64,000 bases of DNA. It comes from UBA4877 sp002399285. GTDB lineage: Bacteria; Bacillota; Thermoanaerobacteria; Thermoanaerobacterales; UBA4877. Position numbers and translations under genes: made by a program. The stretch lies in contig DAIPGN010000011.1 in NCBI GenBank assembly GCA_036771835.1, positions 33,787 through 97,786 on the forward strand, in the 5' to 3' direction. This document shows, piece by piece, positions 46,401 to 55,758 of the stretch (position 1 is its first letter; every line of letters begins with the position of its first letter). The notes under the pieces are model-generated. The model ran no database searches. It was not told the DNA's origin and saw only the letters and a list, made by a program, of their open reading frames with translations.

Positions 46401-48855
46401 GTTGGACAGAGAACATGGCGAGGTGGATGTCATCGATCCATCGGCAATAAGCTTTATCATACCTTCCATACCCGATGATCAGGGACCGATCGCGGGAAAC
46501 TATGATGTATATATAGAAAACCCTGATACGGCGGTATCAAACAAAATAAAGTTTAATTTTCAAATACCGGACAGCGATCCCGTAATAGATACCGTTACTC
46601 CCATCGTCGGTTCGTCGGACGGGGGTACGTTGGTGGCGTTAAGCGGAAAGGACTTCAGGCAGAACGTTGAGGTATACTTCGGCGACCAAAAGGCTCAAAT
46701 AACGAGTTTCGACGAGGAAAGTCAGATAATCAAGGTAAAGACTCCTCCTCATGGGCCGGGCCAGGTGGACGTATCTGTGCTCAATAAGGACGGCGGCAGC
46801 GACATGGTCAAGGCTGGCTTCACATATATAAAGGCGGCCAGCGGTCCGACGGTCACGGCGGTCACCCCCAATAAGGGCAGCGCCTTCGGCGGAGACTTGG
46901 TTACGATAACCGGCGATGATTTCAGGAAGGATGGGGATAGGCTTCCCGAGGTATACTTTGGGAATCAGAAGGCCGAGGATATAAACTACGTAAAGTATAA
47001 CATGATCACTGCGGTGACGCCCCCCTATAACGGTTCGGGCTCGGTGGACGTCATGGTGGCGAATCCGGACAGCGGCCTGGCCGTTTTGAAGAACGGATTC
47101 ACCTATAGCCAGTCGAAACCGCAGATCACCTCGATCATACCATCTACTATGCCGATCACCGGCGGTTATGCAGAGATCACTGGTTCGGGATTTTCCATGC
47201 GCATCCTGAATTCCGACGGGAAAGAAGTAAATCCCGGCAGCATTGTCAGGATAATCGACGGGGATAAAAACATTGATCTTACTTTAAACCCCGGTGAAGA
47301 TGCGAATAATCCGACCGACTATAACATAGATGTCGTAAGTTCGGGACGCATACTTATAAAAATACCGCCGGTTGCCACGGTGGGAGATAGAAAGATCCAG
47401 GTCATAAATCCTGACGGAGGTATTGCAGAGGGTAAGATGACCTTTATAAAACCGCTTACCAATCCCAAGATCGACAGGATAGATCCCACAAGCGGCAGCA
47501 TAAATGGAGGTACGCCGGTATATGTCTACGGTTCCGACTTCAGACCCAATGCCAAGGTCTATATAGGAAGCAAGGAAGCGACGGTAAAATCTATCGCCGC
47601 GGACGGCAATGCGATATGCATTTATACACCTGCAGCCGATCCATCGGCGGCGGGCATCCCGCAGGATGTGGTCGTTTACAATGAGGGAGATAACAGCGCG
47701 ACCCTAAAGAGTGCTTTCACCTATATTTTAATGGAGAGCAGCCCTGTGATAACCTCCATAGAGCCCAACCACGGGTCTGCGTTGGGCGGTGAGAAGGTTA
47801 TAATCAAGGGCGACGGTTTTATGGAGGATGTCAAGGTATACTTTGACAATACGGAGGCCCTTAAGGTCAGCCGTGTGGACTACACGACCTTAGAGGTAAT
47901 AATCCCCTCCCATGCCGCAGGCAAGGCCGATGTGGTCGTGAGAAATATTGATGCATACGGCGAGGCTGTATTGAAGGACGGATTTGAATTCGTGAATACT
48001 ATACCTGCAGGTCCTTCGGGATTTACAGCCGTCGGTGTATCCGGCGACACCATAAAATTGACTTGGGATTCCGTAGACGGAGCCGATTATTATATGCTGT
48101 ACGGCAGAAGATCCCGCAGCGATACATATGAATTTATAGCTTCCACCGAAGATATCCAATATTATGTTAAGGGTCTTGAAAGGGATGCCAAGTATTATTT
48201 CCGGTTGGAGGCGATCAACTCCTTCGGTCTATCTAAGTCGGCAACGGCAAGTGCTTCGACTAAAGATAAAAAGCCGGATTATGATTATGACGATACGGCA
48301 CGGGAAAATCAGGTAAGCGTCTCGGGGGGAGCAGCACTGATAACTCTTGGAGTGAACGAGAGCAGGTTTTCATTTGACTTGGACCTTGATCCATCCAAGC
48401 CGACGGATATTAAAATCAACGTGCCACTGTATCTTATCAAGAATTCCAAGGAGTCGGCAGTATTAAACTCACCTAAGGTAGAAGCTGAATTTGTGATAAG
48501 CGATCTTGCGGATCATGACATGGGATCGACGGGATCTCATTCCGGCGACTATATAACGGTGGAGATACAGGAAATCACTGGGAGCGATTATGGAAGCTAC
48601 TCCAAGTTTGTTGACAGAGGCACAAGAATATTGTCGCCGTTGTTCAGGATGGACGTAAAATCAACTATTGACGGAAAGCAAGTCGATATACATTATTTAC
48701 AAAACTTTGACATGCAGCTTACATTTAGCGGTTCGGAAGCAAGGGGTTTATATATGTTCAATGAGGTCGACAGAAAGTGGAATATGATAAGCAGTGGTAC
48801 TAAACAATTATCGTCAATAAAAAGCACGGGCGTGTATGCTATTTTGGGGAGATAG
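43405..48855 (+). CDS. Giant IPT/TIG-repeat surface protein with a fibronectin type III domain
   Basis: The 1816-residue secreted protein has a signal peptide (KKIVSFILTVFLLLSSF…VRA), an N-terminal region of unknown fold, at least ten immunoglobulin-like IPT/TIG modules, each recognisable by a core such as ITSIxPxxGSxxGGxxVxIxGxxF and VYIG, one fibronectin type III domain near residues 1533-1625, and a C-terminal domain that I do not recognise. No SLH or LPXTG anchor was noticed. ATG 43405 follows GGGGGAAGCTGCG. Its stop is only 6 nt from the first SLH gene, so the two are probably one operon; it may attach through those SLH partners. TIG domains commonly bind carbohydrate or protein; this is inference. 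Confidence 0.88.
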   Translation: MKKIVSFILTVFLLLSSFSFVEVRADGHAVTMDTNSISSGHGGQIIVTADADHKFDGSTEVSLQFYYNGILYTADPTVTKTNKQLIIYIPPTDKFGTGAPVYTGIANIVIQNIKVISDNSDISDTLQFNFVKDPVIKDVYQNVETTFTKDGNGNITDTKEVRQLVIEGENFDLKELMIGGTDGVGGLSSVKGEVKILSKDSMKIVAEVPEQIVNDGSIEYEVSVRNGNNGMEIKPGFKFNELSHIQNIDKSRAYPGDKLIITGTNLPKDVSEIVSIIIARSAIPVKIENIEINSTAVPNTIKVTVPEAGDRNNKDISIRRHIEGGDIQVTLKNQFTVVYTPAGLSADRIEPNSGTTDGGTEIKIYGSGFVQGMQVYIGGYDSKNRAAVKSVSADPNAEGKTIITAVTPPSDVEGAKDVYVQNPVDGSEVRKVGGFTYISVANALTIYPEQINPTEARETEQKEITIVGRNISNINVNSLLPMEGENWYTDSTDRFFDNTAKEYVAHYQGTYQGQAVYIEKTIRLTIGNEAAINNIGFQKDSNYSKDQMISAKTPIITLNPRVDTKADIAVNTYTVAGTLINGTPVGEKERYNFDKVLFETSESAVIKNGFTYKPDPTNPQITGVNPHIGSIKGGDVITIEGTDIRPGAKVYIGEETSKDLAQLVSINISVDGDVIKSTLVLKTPSSDTTGKKKIIVVNSEGSKAVSEDAYEYISDPRIDSITPNVGSMNDDIYVSVNGSGFVVKTDDSGKSVLPKVWVGGQSVDIKAVYDDKGNMVDGRRYKTGTKIKGSIPGGGAKTAGYADVKLVNPDYPDFEAITNYPDSYAVDIASGGKAILEAAFKYTDPSYKMGIESIEPGRGPIEGGTTVKISGGTFPKSVYVTIDGEEAKIKSIAGNAVTITTPPGTVGKKAVQVISLAAGDAEGAVATVKDGFEYTIMSTNPKITSIVPTHGGSGTKVWISGSDFIMSVPLLDENNEPVKDEDGNPVYSEQSKVIVGGRALDREHGEVDVIDPSAISFIIPSIPDDQGPIAGNYDVYIENPDTAVSNKIKFNFQIPDSDPVIDTVTPIVGSSDGGTLVALSGKDFRQNVEVYFGDQKAQITSFDEESQIIKVKTPPHGPGQVDVSVLNKDGGSDMVKAGFTYIKAASGPTVTAVTPNKGSAFGGDLVTITGDDFRKDGDRLPEVYFGNQKAEDINYVKYNMITAVTPPYNGSGSVDVMVANPDSGLAVLKNGFTYSQSKPQITSIIPSTMPITGGYAEITGSGFSMRILNSDGKEVNPGSIVRIIDGDKNIDLTLNPGEDANNPTDYNIDVVSSGRILIKIPPVATVGDRKIQVINPDGGIAEGKMTFIKPLTNPKIDRIDPTSGSINGGTPVYVYGSDFRPNAKVYIGSKEATVKSIAADGNAICIYTPAADPSAAGIPQDVVVYNEGDNSATLKSAFTYILMESSPVITSIEPNHGSALGGEKVIIKGDGFMEDVKVYFDNTEALKVSRVDYTTLEVIIPSHAAGKADVVVRNIDAYGEAVLKDGFEFVNTIPAGPSGFTAVGVSGDTIKLTWDSVDGADYYMLYGRRSRSDTYEFIASTEDIQYYVKGLERDAKYYFRLEAINSFGLSKSATASASTKDKKPDYDYDDTARENQVSVSGGAALITLGVNESRFSFDLDLDPSKPTDIKINVPLYLIKNSKESAVLNSPKVEAEFVISDLADHDMGSTGSHSGDYITVEIQEITGSDYGSYSKFVDRGTRILSPLFRMDVKSTIDGKQVDIHYLQNFDMQLTFSGSEARGLYMFNEVDRKWNMISSGTKQLSSIKSTGVYAILGR

Positions 48856-48861
48856 GTCAAC

Positions 48862-51261
48862 ATGAAAAGGATTCTAATTGCGATTTTAACAATTGCCGTC
48901 TTTTTAGGCTCAATGTGCAGTGCCTATGCAGCACCGGCAGTCAGCGAGACATATCGGGGTCTGCAGGGATACAAGATTGTATTGAACAGCGTATCGTTCA
49001 AGGATAAGGTGCCCTCATGGACATACAGAGACGCCGTACGGGTCACCGCGCTGTCGGTGCTCAAGGGTACCGGCGACGGCATGTTTCATTCCGGCAGCGG
49101 CATCACCAGGGAGGAGGCCATAGGCATAGCATTGCGTATAGCTGGTCTGGAGGGCGATGCCCAGAACGCTGCCGGACTTAGCGGCGGTACTATGAAGGCC
49201 GACTCGTGGGCAAAGGGTTATATACTGACGGCGGCGGACAATGGGTATATATCGGAAGGAGATATATATTCGCAAAATTGGAAGAGCAAAGCAACAAGAG
49301 AAGAATTCGCGGCATACATAGGCCGGGCCCTGGACTATACCCCTGCCTATGGTATTGATCAAAGCTTCGCTTCTGCCTTTTCGGACAGTAATACCATCAA
49401 CATGGATTATATGCCTTATATAGAATCGGTAATAAAGAACGGAATCATGGCGGGTTATGGAAACGGTACGTTCGGCCCAAGAAACGGGTTGACACGCGGA
49501 GAGGCAGCGGCCGTATTAGGCAGGATACTGGACAAGTATCCCGAAAGATTCAATATTACAAAGCAGAGCGGTTTGGTGTATTATACCGCAAATAATACCG
49601 ACTACACTATAATGCGAGAGGATGGCGGCGTGTTTGTCTTAGCTACGGACGGTGCACACGGCATAGTCGTTTTGAATAACGGCAGTGTCGGGAGCCAGCT
49701 CAGACTAAATCAGAATGTGGATATTTACATGAAAAACGGCGTGCCCTATCTGGCGGAGGTGATATCGGTAAGTTCCCGAAGCGCCAAGGATAATGAAGGT
49801 GTTATAAAGTCGGCGGATAATAACAAGGTCAATATTGATGTTGCCGGGCATGTGACAGGCTTTAATATAACCCAGGACACCGTGATCACCGTGAACGGGA
49901 AAAAGGTATCTGCAAATGAGCTTATGCCAGGCCAATATGTATCTTTTTCCAGCAGGAACTCAAATCTTTTGCAGCTTGCCATAGACAGTCAGCTTGACAC
50001 CCCGGGGTATGCTCAGCCGGGAACCTTCTATCTTACGGGGAATATGGTCGGAGCGGATGGCGGCATATTGACGGTACGGGACGAAAGCGGGAGTCTCCGC
50101 AGCCTTACCCTGCCGTCTTATGTCAGTTTGAATGCCAAGCCGGGTGATTCGGTGAAGGTGTATCTTGATGATGCCGGAAATGTGTACTCTGTAGATAGGG
50201 TGACCGGCAATATGCAGTATGCCTATCTTTACAGGGGAAAGCTATCATCGGTGATTGCAAACGGGATCCAGATAAATGATACGAAGAAGTTTGACAACTT
50301 TCGCTGGAACAATGGCGAGGCAGTCCGGCTGCCGGTTTCCGATGATATAGAGGTCTATAAATCCAATGTGGAACAGGGAAATATGAGTGATTATATAGGA
50401 AGCTATGCGTATTTTATAACCAGAATGGAGTATGGTGAAGAGAAGGTATACAGGGTCATTATAGAGACCGGATATATGAAGGAATATGTAGAAAAGATAG
50501 ATAGGGTAGACGGCGTGGCGGGCAGGATATCTCTGCCCAGCACCGACGTGCAGATAAATTCCGGAAGTATCCTACTCAAAGACGGAAAGATGATCACTGC
50601 CGACAATCTGGAAGAGGATCAGACGGTGCTTGCGCTGCTGGACAGAACGGGCGGCGGCAATACCGCACCGCTGCTTATGGTGCTTGATCGTCAGCCTTCC
50701 GTGATGATAGTGAAGGGCGAAATAGATACTATAGATTCTACTACTTTTGATGCGGACCGCGTATATGAGATAGAGGGCAATACGTGGAGCAGGATAAGGG
50801 ACAGCGGTGACTTCTACGTTAGCGACGATACGTATATACTGGATTATATCAACAATGAAGAGCTATCGCCTGATGACTTTTTAAACGACAGATATGACAG
50901 ACATCCGGATTATGAAGGCAAGAATTTCTATGCGGTCATGGATGGCGACGAGGTAGTAGGCATGGTCATATATGACCCCGATGAAGATGACGGCAGACTG
51001 GCTAATGTGAGGTTTGTAACTGCAAAAATAGCCGGAGTAGAGAATGATTATCGTGTAGAAATCAAAGATGTCGCGGAATACAGTGCTCTTACCGACAAGT
51101 GGACGGTTGGGCCGTCCCTGGGGTATGTCTGGGCGGAGAATTCACTGGCGATAATAAACGGCAGGGTGTCTTCTGCGGACAGAATCAAGGAAGGATCATC
51201 CGTGTATATCCTTGTGGACGATGACATGGATGCGATCTTGATAGTGGAGGGAGGCGAATGA
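48862..51261 (+). CDS. S-layer homology (SLH) domain protein
   Basis: The 799-residue secreted protein has a signal peptide (MKRILIAILTIAVFLGSMCSAYA) and three N-terminal SLH modules: SWTYRDAVRVTALSVLKGTGDG…ITREEAIGI, SWAKGYILTAADNGYISEG…ATREEFAAYI, and DYMPYIESVIKNGIMAGYG…LTRGEAAAVL at about residues 50-225. SLH modules bind secondary cell-wall polysaccharide. The remainder contains several beta-rich segments of unknown function. It starts 6 nt after the TIG protein and overlaps the next SLH gene by 4 nt (ATGA). Confidence 0.9.
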   Translation: MKRILIAILTIAVFLGSMCSAYAAPAVSETYRGLQGYKIVLNSVSFKDKVPSWTYRDAVRVTALSVLKGTGDGMFHSGSGITREEAIGIALRIAGLEGDAQNAAGLSGGTMKADSWAKGYILTAADNGYISEGDIYSQNWKSKATREEFAAYIGRALDYTPAYGIDQSFASAFSDSNTINMDYMPYIESVIKNGIMAGYGNGTFGPRNGLTRGEAAAVLGRILDKYPERFNITKQSGLVYYTANNTDYTIMREDGGVFVLATDGAHGIVVLNNGSVGSQLRLNQNVDIYMKNGVPYLAEVISVSSRSAKDNEGVIKSADNNKVNIDVAGHVTGFNITQDTVITVNGKKVSANELMPGQYVSFSSRNSNLLQLAIDSQLDTPGYAQPGTFYLTGNMVGADGGILTVRDESGSLRSLTLPSYVSLNAKPGDSVKVYLDDAGNVYSVDRVTGNMQYAYLYRGKLSSVIANGIQINDTKKFDNFRWNNGEAVRLPVSDDIEVYKSNVEQGNMSDYIGSYAYFITRMEYGEEKVYRVIIETGYMKEYVEKIDRVDGVAGRISLPSTDVQINSGSILLKDGKMITADNLEEDQTVLALLDRTGGGNTAPLLMVLDRQPSVMIVKGEIDTIDSTTFDADRVYEIEGNTWSRIRDSGDFYVSDDTYILDYINNEELSPDDFLNDRYDRHPDYEGKNFYAVMDGDEVVGMVIYDPDEDDGRLANVRFVTAKIAGVENDYRVEIKDVAEYSALTDKWTVGPSLGYVWAENSLAIINGRVSSADRIKEGSSVYILVDDDMDAILIVEGGE

Positions 51262-52766
51262 ATTTGAAGAAGGTTTTTGCGTCTGTGCTCGCTGTCCTTA
51301 TGCTTATATCCAGCACAGCTTATGCGCAGGTCCCGGGATTTGAGGGAGGGCTTTCGGATGGCTATGAGTATAAGGAGTATGTATTTGTTACCGGACAGCC
51401 GCTGCTGATGACAGGGACATTGGATGTTACATCGAGCAACAGGTCGGGAAATATCAGGACCACTTACCGGTATAACCTGACAAATACGGAGAAGAAGGCC
51501 ACTTTGACCCGCAGTTATACGGTAAATACGACTGTGGAGGAAAACACTGAAAAACATCAGACCATAGAGACGTCCGCTCTTGATAAAAATTACCGGGAGA
51601 CTATCAAGGTCGGAAGCAATACCTATGCTCTTGACGACTATGCTTTCAGCATGTCCAAGGTAACCGACAACAAGCCCGCGGTGGATTATTTTGCAGGAAA
51701 CTGGACGGGAAGAAAAACTTATACCATCAACAAGAATCAAGGCAAAGTGACTGTGGATATTGAAGGCAAAACAACAGGGTACGACCATTACTGGGGCTCT
51801 ACCGAGACTATGGATGTGGGCCAGGCCGTTACCTATTCCATGCCTGCAACCGATAAAACTGAAAAAGTGAGCTGGAATGGCAATTATCATGAATATCTGT
51901 CCTATACCAGTGAGAAGACCTTGGACTATGTTGCCAATGATCCCACATGGATCAGCTTTAAGGGTGGATATCTGCTTCAGGGAAAGAATCAGTGTACTGC
52001 GAAGATAGACTACGACCTCCCGACGGTAAAGACCACCGACACAGGTTTTACTGCCAATAACAGCCGGCGGGATGAGGACTCCGTTTCATTTACCATGACC
52101 GAGCCCGTAACTCAGGAAAGGATGTTGATACCTGAATACCGGGACACGTCCGGACACTGGGCGGAAAATGATATCGGCAGGCTTGCAAGTCTGAATGTGC
52201 TTGCTCATGATACGACCAATTTTTATCCGAATATACCCATGACCAGGGCAGACTTTGTCATGGCGATATCAAAAGCCGTGAATATGCTGCCTGATTCCAC
52301 TGATGCGAAACCTACAAGGACCACAAGGACCGGCAGGAATAAGACTGAGGAGGTATCTCCCTTTGATGATCTAAAGACAGACAGTATTTACTATCCATAT
52401 ATTAAGAATGCCTATGATAAGGGACTCATCGACGGGTTATCACCGCGCCGGTTCGGCCCCGATGAATATCTTACCAGGGCGCAGGCCGTTGCTCTGCTGG
52501 TAAGAGCCGCCGGACTGGAGGGCCTGGCCCCTAACTATGGATATACCACCATATACGCCGATGACGGAAGTATTCCGCTGTGGGCAAAGGACGCCGTATA
52601 TGTGGCATCTAAGATGCAAATAATCCAAGGTGACAACTGCAACCGGATCAATCCGGACGACTCGTTGACCCGTGCGGAGGCTGCAGTATTGATAAACAGA
52701 TATATAGACTACCTTAAGAAGGACTTCCAGAAGGACTACAAGGACGGAATAATTAATTACAAATAA
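51258..52766 (+). CDS. SLH-domain surface protein with C-terminal SLH modules
   Basis: The 502-residue secreted protein begins with a signal peptide (MNLKKVFASVLAVLMLISSTAYA). The first ~290 residues are a beta-rich, Thr/Tyr-rich region of unknown fold. Three SLH modules fill the C-terminal half: YRDTSGHWAENDIGRL…MTRADFVMAISKA, PYIKNAYDKGLIDGLS…LTRAQAVALLV and PLWAKDAVYVASKMQIIQGD…LTRAEAAVLI. It overlaps the preceding SLH gene by four bases. Together with that gene and the TIG protein it forms a surface-protein operon. Confidence 0.88.
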   Translation: MNLKKVFASVLAVLMLISSTAYAQVPGFEGGLSDGYEYKEYVFVTGQPLLMTGTLDVTSSNRSGNIRTTYRYNLTNTEKKATLTRSYTVNTTVEENTEKHQTIETSALDKNYRETIKVGSNTYALDDYAFSMSKVTDNKPAVDYFAGNWTGRKTYTINKNQGKVTVDIEGKTTGYDHYWGSTETMDVGQAVTYSMPATDKTEKVSWNGNYHEYLSYTSEKTLDYVANDPTWISFKGGYLLQGKNQCTAKIDYDLPTVKTTDTGFTANNSRRDEDSVSFTMTEPVTQERMLIPEYRDTSGHWAENDIGRLASLNVLAHDTTNFYPNIPMTRADFVMAISKAVNMLPDSTDAKPTRTTRTGRNKTEEVSPFDDLKTDSIYYPYIKNAYDKGLIDGLSPRRFGPDEYLTRAQAVALLVRAAGLEGLAPNYGYTTIYADDGSIPLWAKDAVYVASKMQIIQGDNCNRINPDDSLTRAEAAVLINRYIDYLKKDFQKDYKDGIINYK

Positions 52767-52828
52767 AGAGGATTTTAAAAAATAATATAGAATATAAAAT
52801 CAGAGAACAAACGAAGGGTGGTCGGGTT

Positions 52829-53866
52829 ATGTTTGGAATGGGTCTGGATATAGGCATCGATCTTGGTACTGCTACGGTACTTGTTTATATAAAGGGAAAG
52901 AGTATAGTCCTGACAGAACCGTCGGTAGTGGCAATTGAGCGGGACAGCAAGAAGGTACTATCGGTCGGCGAGGACGCAAGGCGGATGATAGGCAGAACGC
53001 CGGGCAACATAGTGGCTATAAGGCCTATTCGCGAGGGAGTTATATCCGATTATGAGATAACTGAGAAAATGCTCAAATATTTCATATCAAAGTCATGCGG
53101 ATCACGTTCTTTTGTACGCCCGCGGGTAATGGTCGCGATTCCGGCCAAGGTTACGGGCGTGGAGAGAAGAGCGGTGATCGAGGCGGCACAGCAGGCCGGC
53201 GCAAGGAAGGTCTACCTTATAGAACAGCCTATAGCGGCGGCTATAGGAGCCGGTATGGACATATCAAAGCCAAGCGGCAATATGGTTGTGGATATAGGAG
53301 GCGGCACGACGGATATCGCCGTTATCTCCCTGGGCGGCTCTGTGGTCAGCGCCTCGCTCAAGGTTGCGGGTGATGATTTTGACGAGGCAATAATCCAGTA
53401 TATTAAGAAGAAACGCAGTCTGATGATAGGTGAACGCACGGCAGAGGAAATAAAGAAGACCATAGGCTGTGCTTATCCTCAGGAACCGAGCAAATCTATG
53501 GATATAAGAGGGCGGAGCCTTATTACAGGTCTTCCGCAAAATATTACCATTAACAGCGGCGAGACTCTTGAGGCGTTAAGAGAGCCGGTAAACCAGATAG
53601 TTGAGTCCGTACATAATGTTTTGGAAAAGACACCGCCGGAATTGGCATCGGATATAAGTACAAAGGGTATCATCATGACCGGGGGAGGTTCGCTTCTCAA
53701 CGGTTTGGACAGGTTGATGGAGAAGACTTTGATGATACCGGTGTTCATTGCTGAAAATCCCATATCCTGTGTGGCGCTGGGCACAGGTAGGGCATTGGAA
53801 ACTCTTGATGCTATCAACAGAAACGGAGTGGGAGCCAGTGTAATAATAACGGGAGAGGAGGCCTGA
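52829..53866 (+). CDS. mbl: Actin-like cell-shape protein Mbl (MreB family)
   Basis: MreB/Mbl filaments guide cell-wall synthesis along the cell cylinder. The 345-residue protein has the actin-fold motifs DIGIDLGTATVLVY (phosphate 1), DIGGGTTDIAVISLGG (phosphate 2) and MTGGGSLLNGLDRLM (adenosine). It is named Mbl rather than MreB because it lies directly before two flagellar hook/rod genes and fabZ, the order seen for mbl-flhO-flhP and ywpB in Bacillus subtilis. It has normal length. ATG 52829 follows AAGGGTGGTCGGG. Confidence 0.92.
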   Translation: MFGMGLDIGIDLGTATVLVYIKGKSIVLTEPSVVAIERDSKKVLSVGEDARRMIGRTPGNIVAIRPIREGVISDYEITEKMLKYFISKSCGSRSFVRPRVMVAIPAKVTGVERRAVIEAAQQAGARKVYLIEQPIAAAIGAGMDISKPSGNMVVDIGGGTTDIAVISLGGSVVSASLKVAGDDFDEAIIQYIKKKRSLMIGERTAEEIKKTIGCAYPQEPSKSMDIRGRSLITGLPQNITINSGETLEALREPVNQIVESVHNVLEKTPPELASDISTKGIIMTGGGSLLNGLDRLMEKTLMIPVFIAENPISCVALGTGRALETLDAINRNGVGASVIITGEEA

Positions 53867-53868
53867 AT

Positions 53869-54603
53869 TTGATTCGAGGCATGTATATTTCTGCAGGGAG
53901 TATGGTAAATCAGGAGAGAAAGCTCGATGTTATATCAAATAACCTTGCAAATGCAAACACCACCGGTTTTAAAAAAGATCTGATGATCGAGGAGGCCACC
54001 CAGAATAAAGACATATATAAGGTGGCGGAAAATGTGGTGCCTATTGGCAATCTCTATTTTGGAGTAAGGCCGGGAGAAGTATACACCGATTTTAATTCCT
54101 CAAGTATGATTGAGACGGACAGCCCCATGGATGTTGCTATAAAGGGCAACGGACTTTTTCAAATAAATACGCCTAATGGGGTGAGATATACCCGGGACGG
54201 AAGCTTTACAAAGTCTGCGGATGGATATTTGGTGACGGCGGAAGGATACAGGGTGCAAGGCCAAAACGGGGATATTCATATTGACAGCGGTACGTTGAGA
54301 TTTGACAACGCGGGGAATGTTTTTGTGGATGGCAGACGTGCAGGGACTTTAAACATAGTGGAATTTCCCGATACGACCGTGCTGAGAAAAGAAGGGGATA
54401 ATCTGTATTATTCGCAGGGCGGCGGGAATCAAATTGCAAACCCTGAGATAGAGCCGGGATTTTTGGAGGGATCCAATGTCAATTCGGTGACCGAGCTGGT
54501 CGATATGATAGACCTTATGAGGGAATATGAGGCAAACCAGAAAGTCATTACGACGATGGACACCGCTTTGGACAAGTCGGTAAATGAATTAGGAAAAGTA
54601 TAA
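53869..54603 (+). CDS. flhO: Flagellar hook-basal body protein (FlgF/FlhO-type)
   Basis: The 244-residue rod protein has the N-terminal motif MVNQERKLDVISNNLANANTTGFKKD, with a C-terminal helix LVDMIDLMREYEANQKVITTMDTALDKSV, both signatures of the flagellar rod/hook/basal body family. The TTG start at 53869 lies seven bases after GGAGG. It immediately follows mbl. It forms the proximal or distal rod of the flagellum. Confidence 0.9.
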   Translation: MIRGMYISAGSMVNQERKLDVISNNLANANTTGFKKDLMIEEATQNKDIYKVAENVVPIGNLYFGVRPGEVYTDFNSSSMIETDSPMDVAIKGNGLFQINTPNGVRYTRDGSFTKSADGYLVTAEGYRVQGQNGDIHIDSGTLRFDNAGNVFVDGRRAGTLNIVEFPDTTVLRKEGDNLYYSQGGGNQIANPEIEPGFLEGSNVNSVTELVDMIDLMREYEANQKVITTMDTALDKSVNELGKV

Positions 54604-54617
54604 GGAGGCAAAAACGT

Positions 54618-55400
54618 ATGATAAGAGCGATGTGGACTGCGGCCTCGGGAATGCAGGCTCAGCAGCTGAATGTTGACACCATATCGAATAATTTGGCAAA
54701 CGCAAACACTACCGCATACAAGAAGGAAAGGGCAGAATTTAAGGACCTGTTATACCAACAGCTGTCTTATGATGAGGGAAGGCCGGTGAATCTGTCTGTG
54801 GGCCATGGTGTAAAACCATCGGCGATCGTTAAGGATTTTAGTAGCGGCAGTCCCCAGGAGACGGATAATCCCTTGGACCTGGCAATCGACGGAGAGGGAT
54901 TTTTTACCGTGCTCGGACCCAACGATAAGGAGCTCTATACTAAGGACGGGAGTTTCAAATTGAGCGTGGATGGAGATACGGTAATGCTGACGACATCCGA
55001 GGGATATCCCGTTTTGGACAGCGGCGGGGCGGAAATATATTTTGATTCCGACCAAAAGGATATATCCATATCAAAGCTTGGAATAATAAGCGTTAAAAAT
55101 GAGGATGGAACTACGGAGGATCTGACAAGGGTAGGAACGGCCAGGTTTTTAAATCCCCAAGGGTTGGAAGCTACCGGTGACAATCTATACGCCGCTACCG
55201 TTGCTTCCGGCGATCCGATATACGAAGATGAGACGGACAGTACCAGCACGATAAACCAGGGCTATTTGGAGAGCTCCAATGTCCAGGTTGTCAAGGAAAT
55301 GGTTGACCTTATTACTGCCCAGAGGGCATACGAGATCAACTCTAAATCCATACAGACTGCGGACGAAATGCTTAGTACTGCGGATAACCTTAAGAGGTAG
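54618..55400 (+). CDS. flhP: Flagellar basal-body rod protein FlgG (FlhP-type)
   Basis: The 260-residue protein begins MIRAMWTAASGMQAQQLNVDTISNNLANANTTAYKKE and ends with EMVDLITAQRAYEINSKSIQTADEML. This is the classical FlgG/FlhP distal-rod pattern. AAGGAGG sits before ATG 54618. It is paralogous to the upstream gene. Confidence 0.93.
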   Translation: MIRAMWTAASGMQAQQLNVDTISNNLANANTTAYKKERAEFKDLLYQQLSYDEGRPVNLSVGHGVKPSAIVKDFSSGSPQETDNPLDLAIDGEGFFTVLGPNDKELYTKDGSFKLSVDGDTVMLTTSEGYPVLDSGGAEIYFDSDQKDISISKLGIISVKNEDGTTEDLTRVGTARFLNPQGLEATGDNLYAATVASGDPIYEDETDSTSTINQGYLESSNVQVVKEMVDLITAQRAYEINSKSIQTADEMLSTADNLKR

Positions 55401-55411
55401 GTGATTTTTAA

Positions 55412-55747
55412 TTGATCAATCCTATTGATACTCAGTCGCTGCTTGACAGTATAAATATTCAGGGCAGTACGGCTAAGGAGAGTACCTTTGCGGGTATACT
55501 AAATGAAGCCGTCAATAAAAAGGATGATGTGCTTTTAAAGCAGACCTGCAAGGATCTTGAGTCGGTGATGGTTTCCATAGTTTTAAGGAGCATGAGGGCT
55601 ACCGTACCAAAGGACAGCCTGTATGGAGATTCTCTGGGTACGGATGTGTTTACGTCGATGTTGGATGATGAATATGCAAAAAAAATCAGTGATGCGGGAG
55701 GCTTCGGCCTGGCCGATATGCTTTATAAACAACTCAGTGGCAACTGA
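55412..55747 (+). CDS. FlgJ-like rod-binding protein
   Basis: This 111-residue protein has the rod-binding domain features of FlgJ: TCKDLESVMVSIVLRSMRATVP, DVFTSMLDDEYAKKISDAGGFGLADMLYKQL. There is no C-terminal muramidase domain. The TTG start at 55412 follows AAGAGGTAGGTGATT. It lies between flgG and fabZ and would assist rod assembly. Confidence 0.85.
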   Translation: MINPIDTQSLLDSINIQGSTAKESTFAGILNEAVNKKDDVLLKQTCKDLESVMVSIVLRSMRATVPKDSLYGDSLGTDVFTSMLDDEYAKKISDAGGFGLADMLYKQLSGN

Positions 55748-55758
55748 TATGAGGTGGT

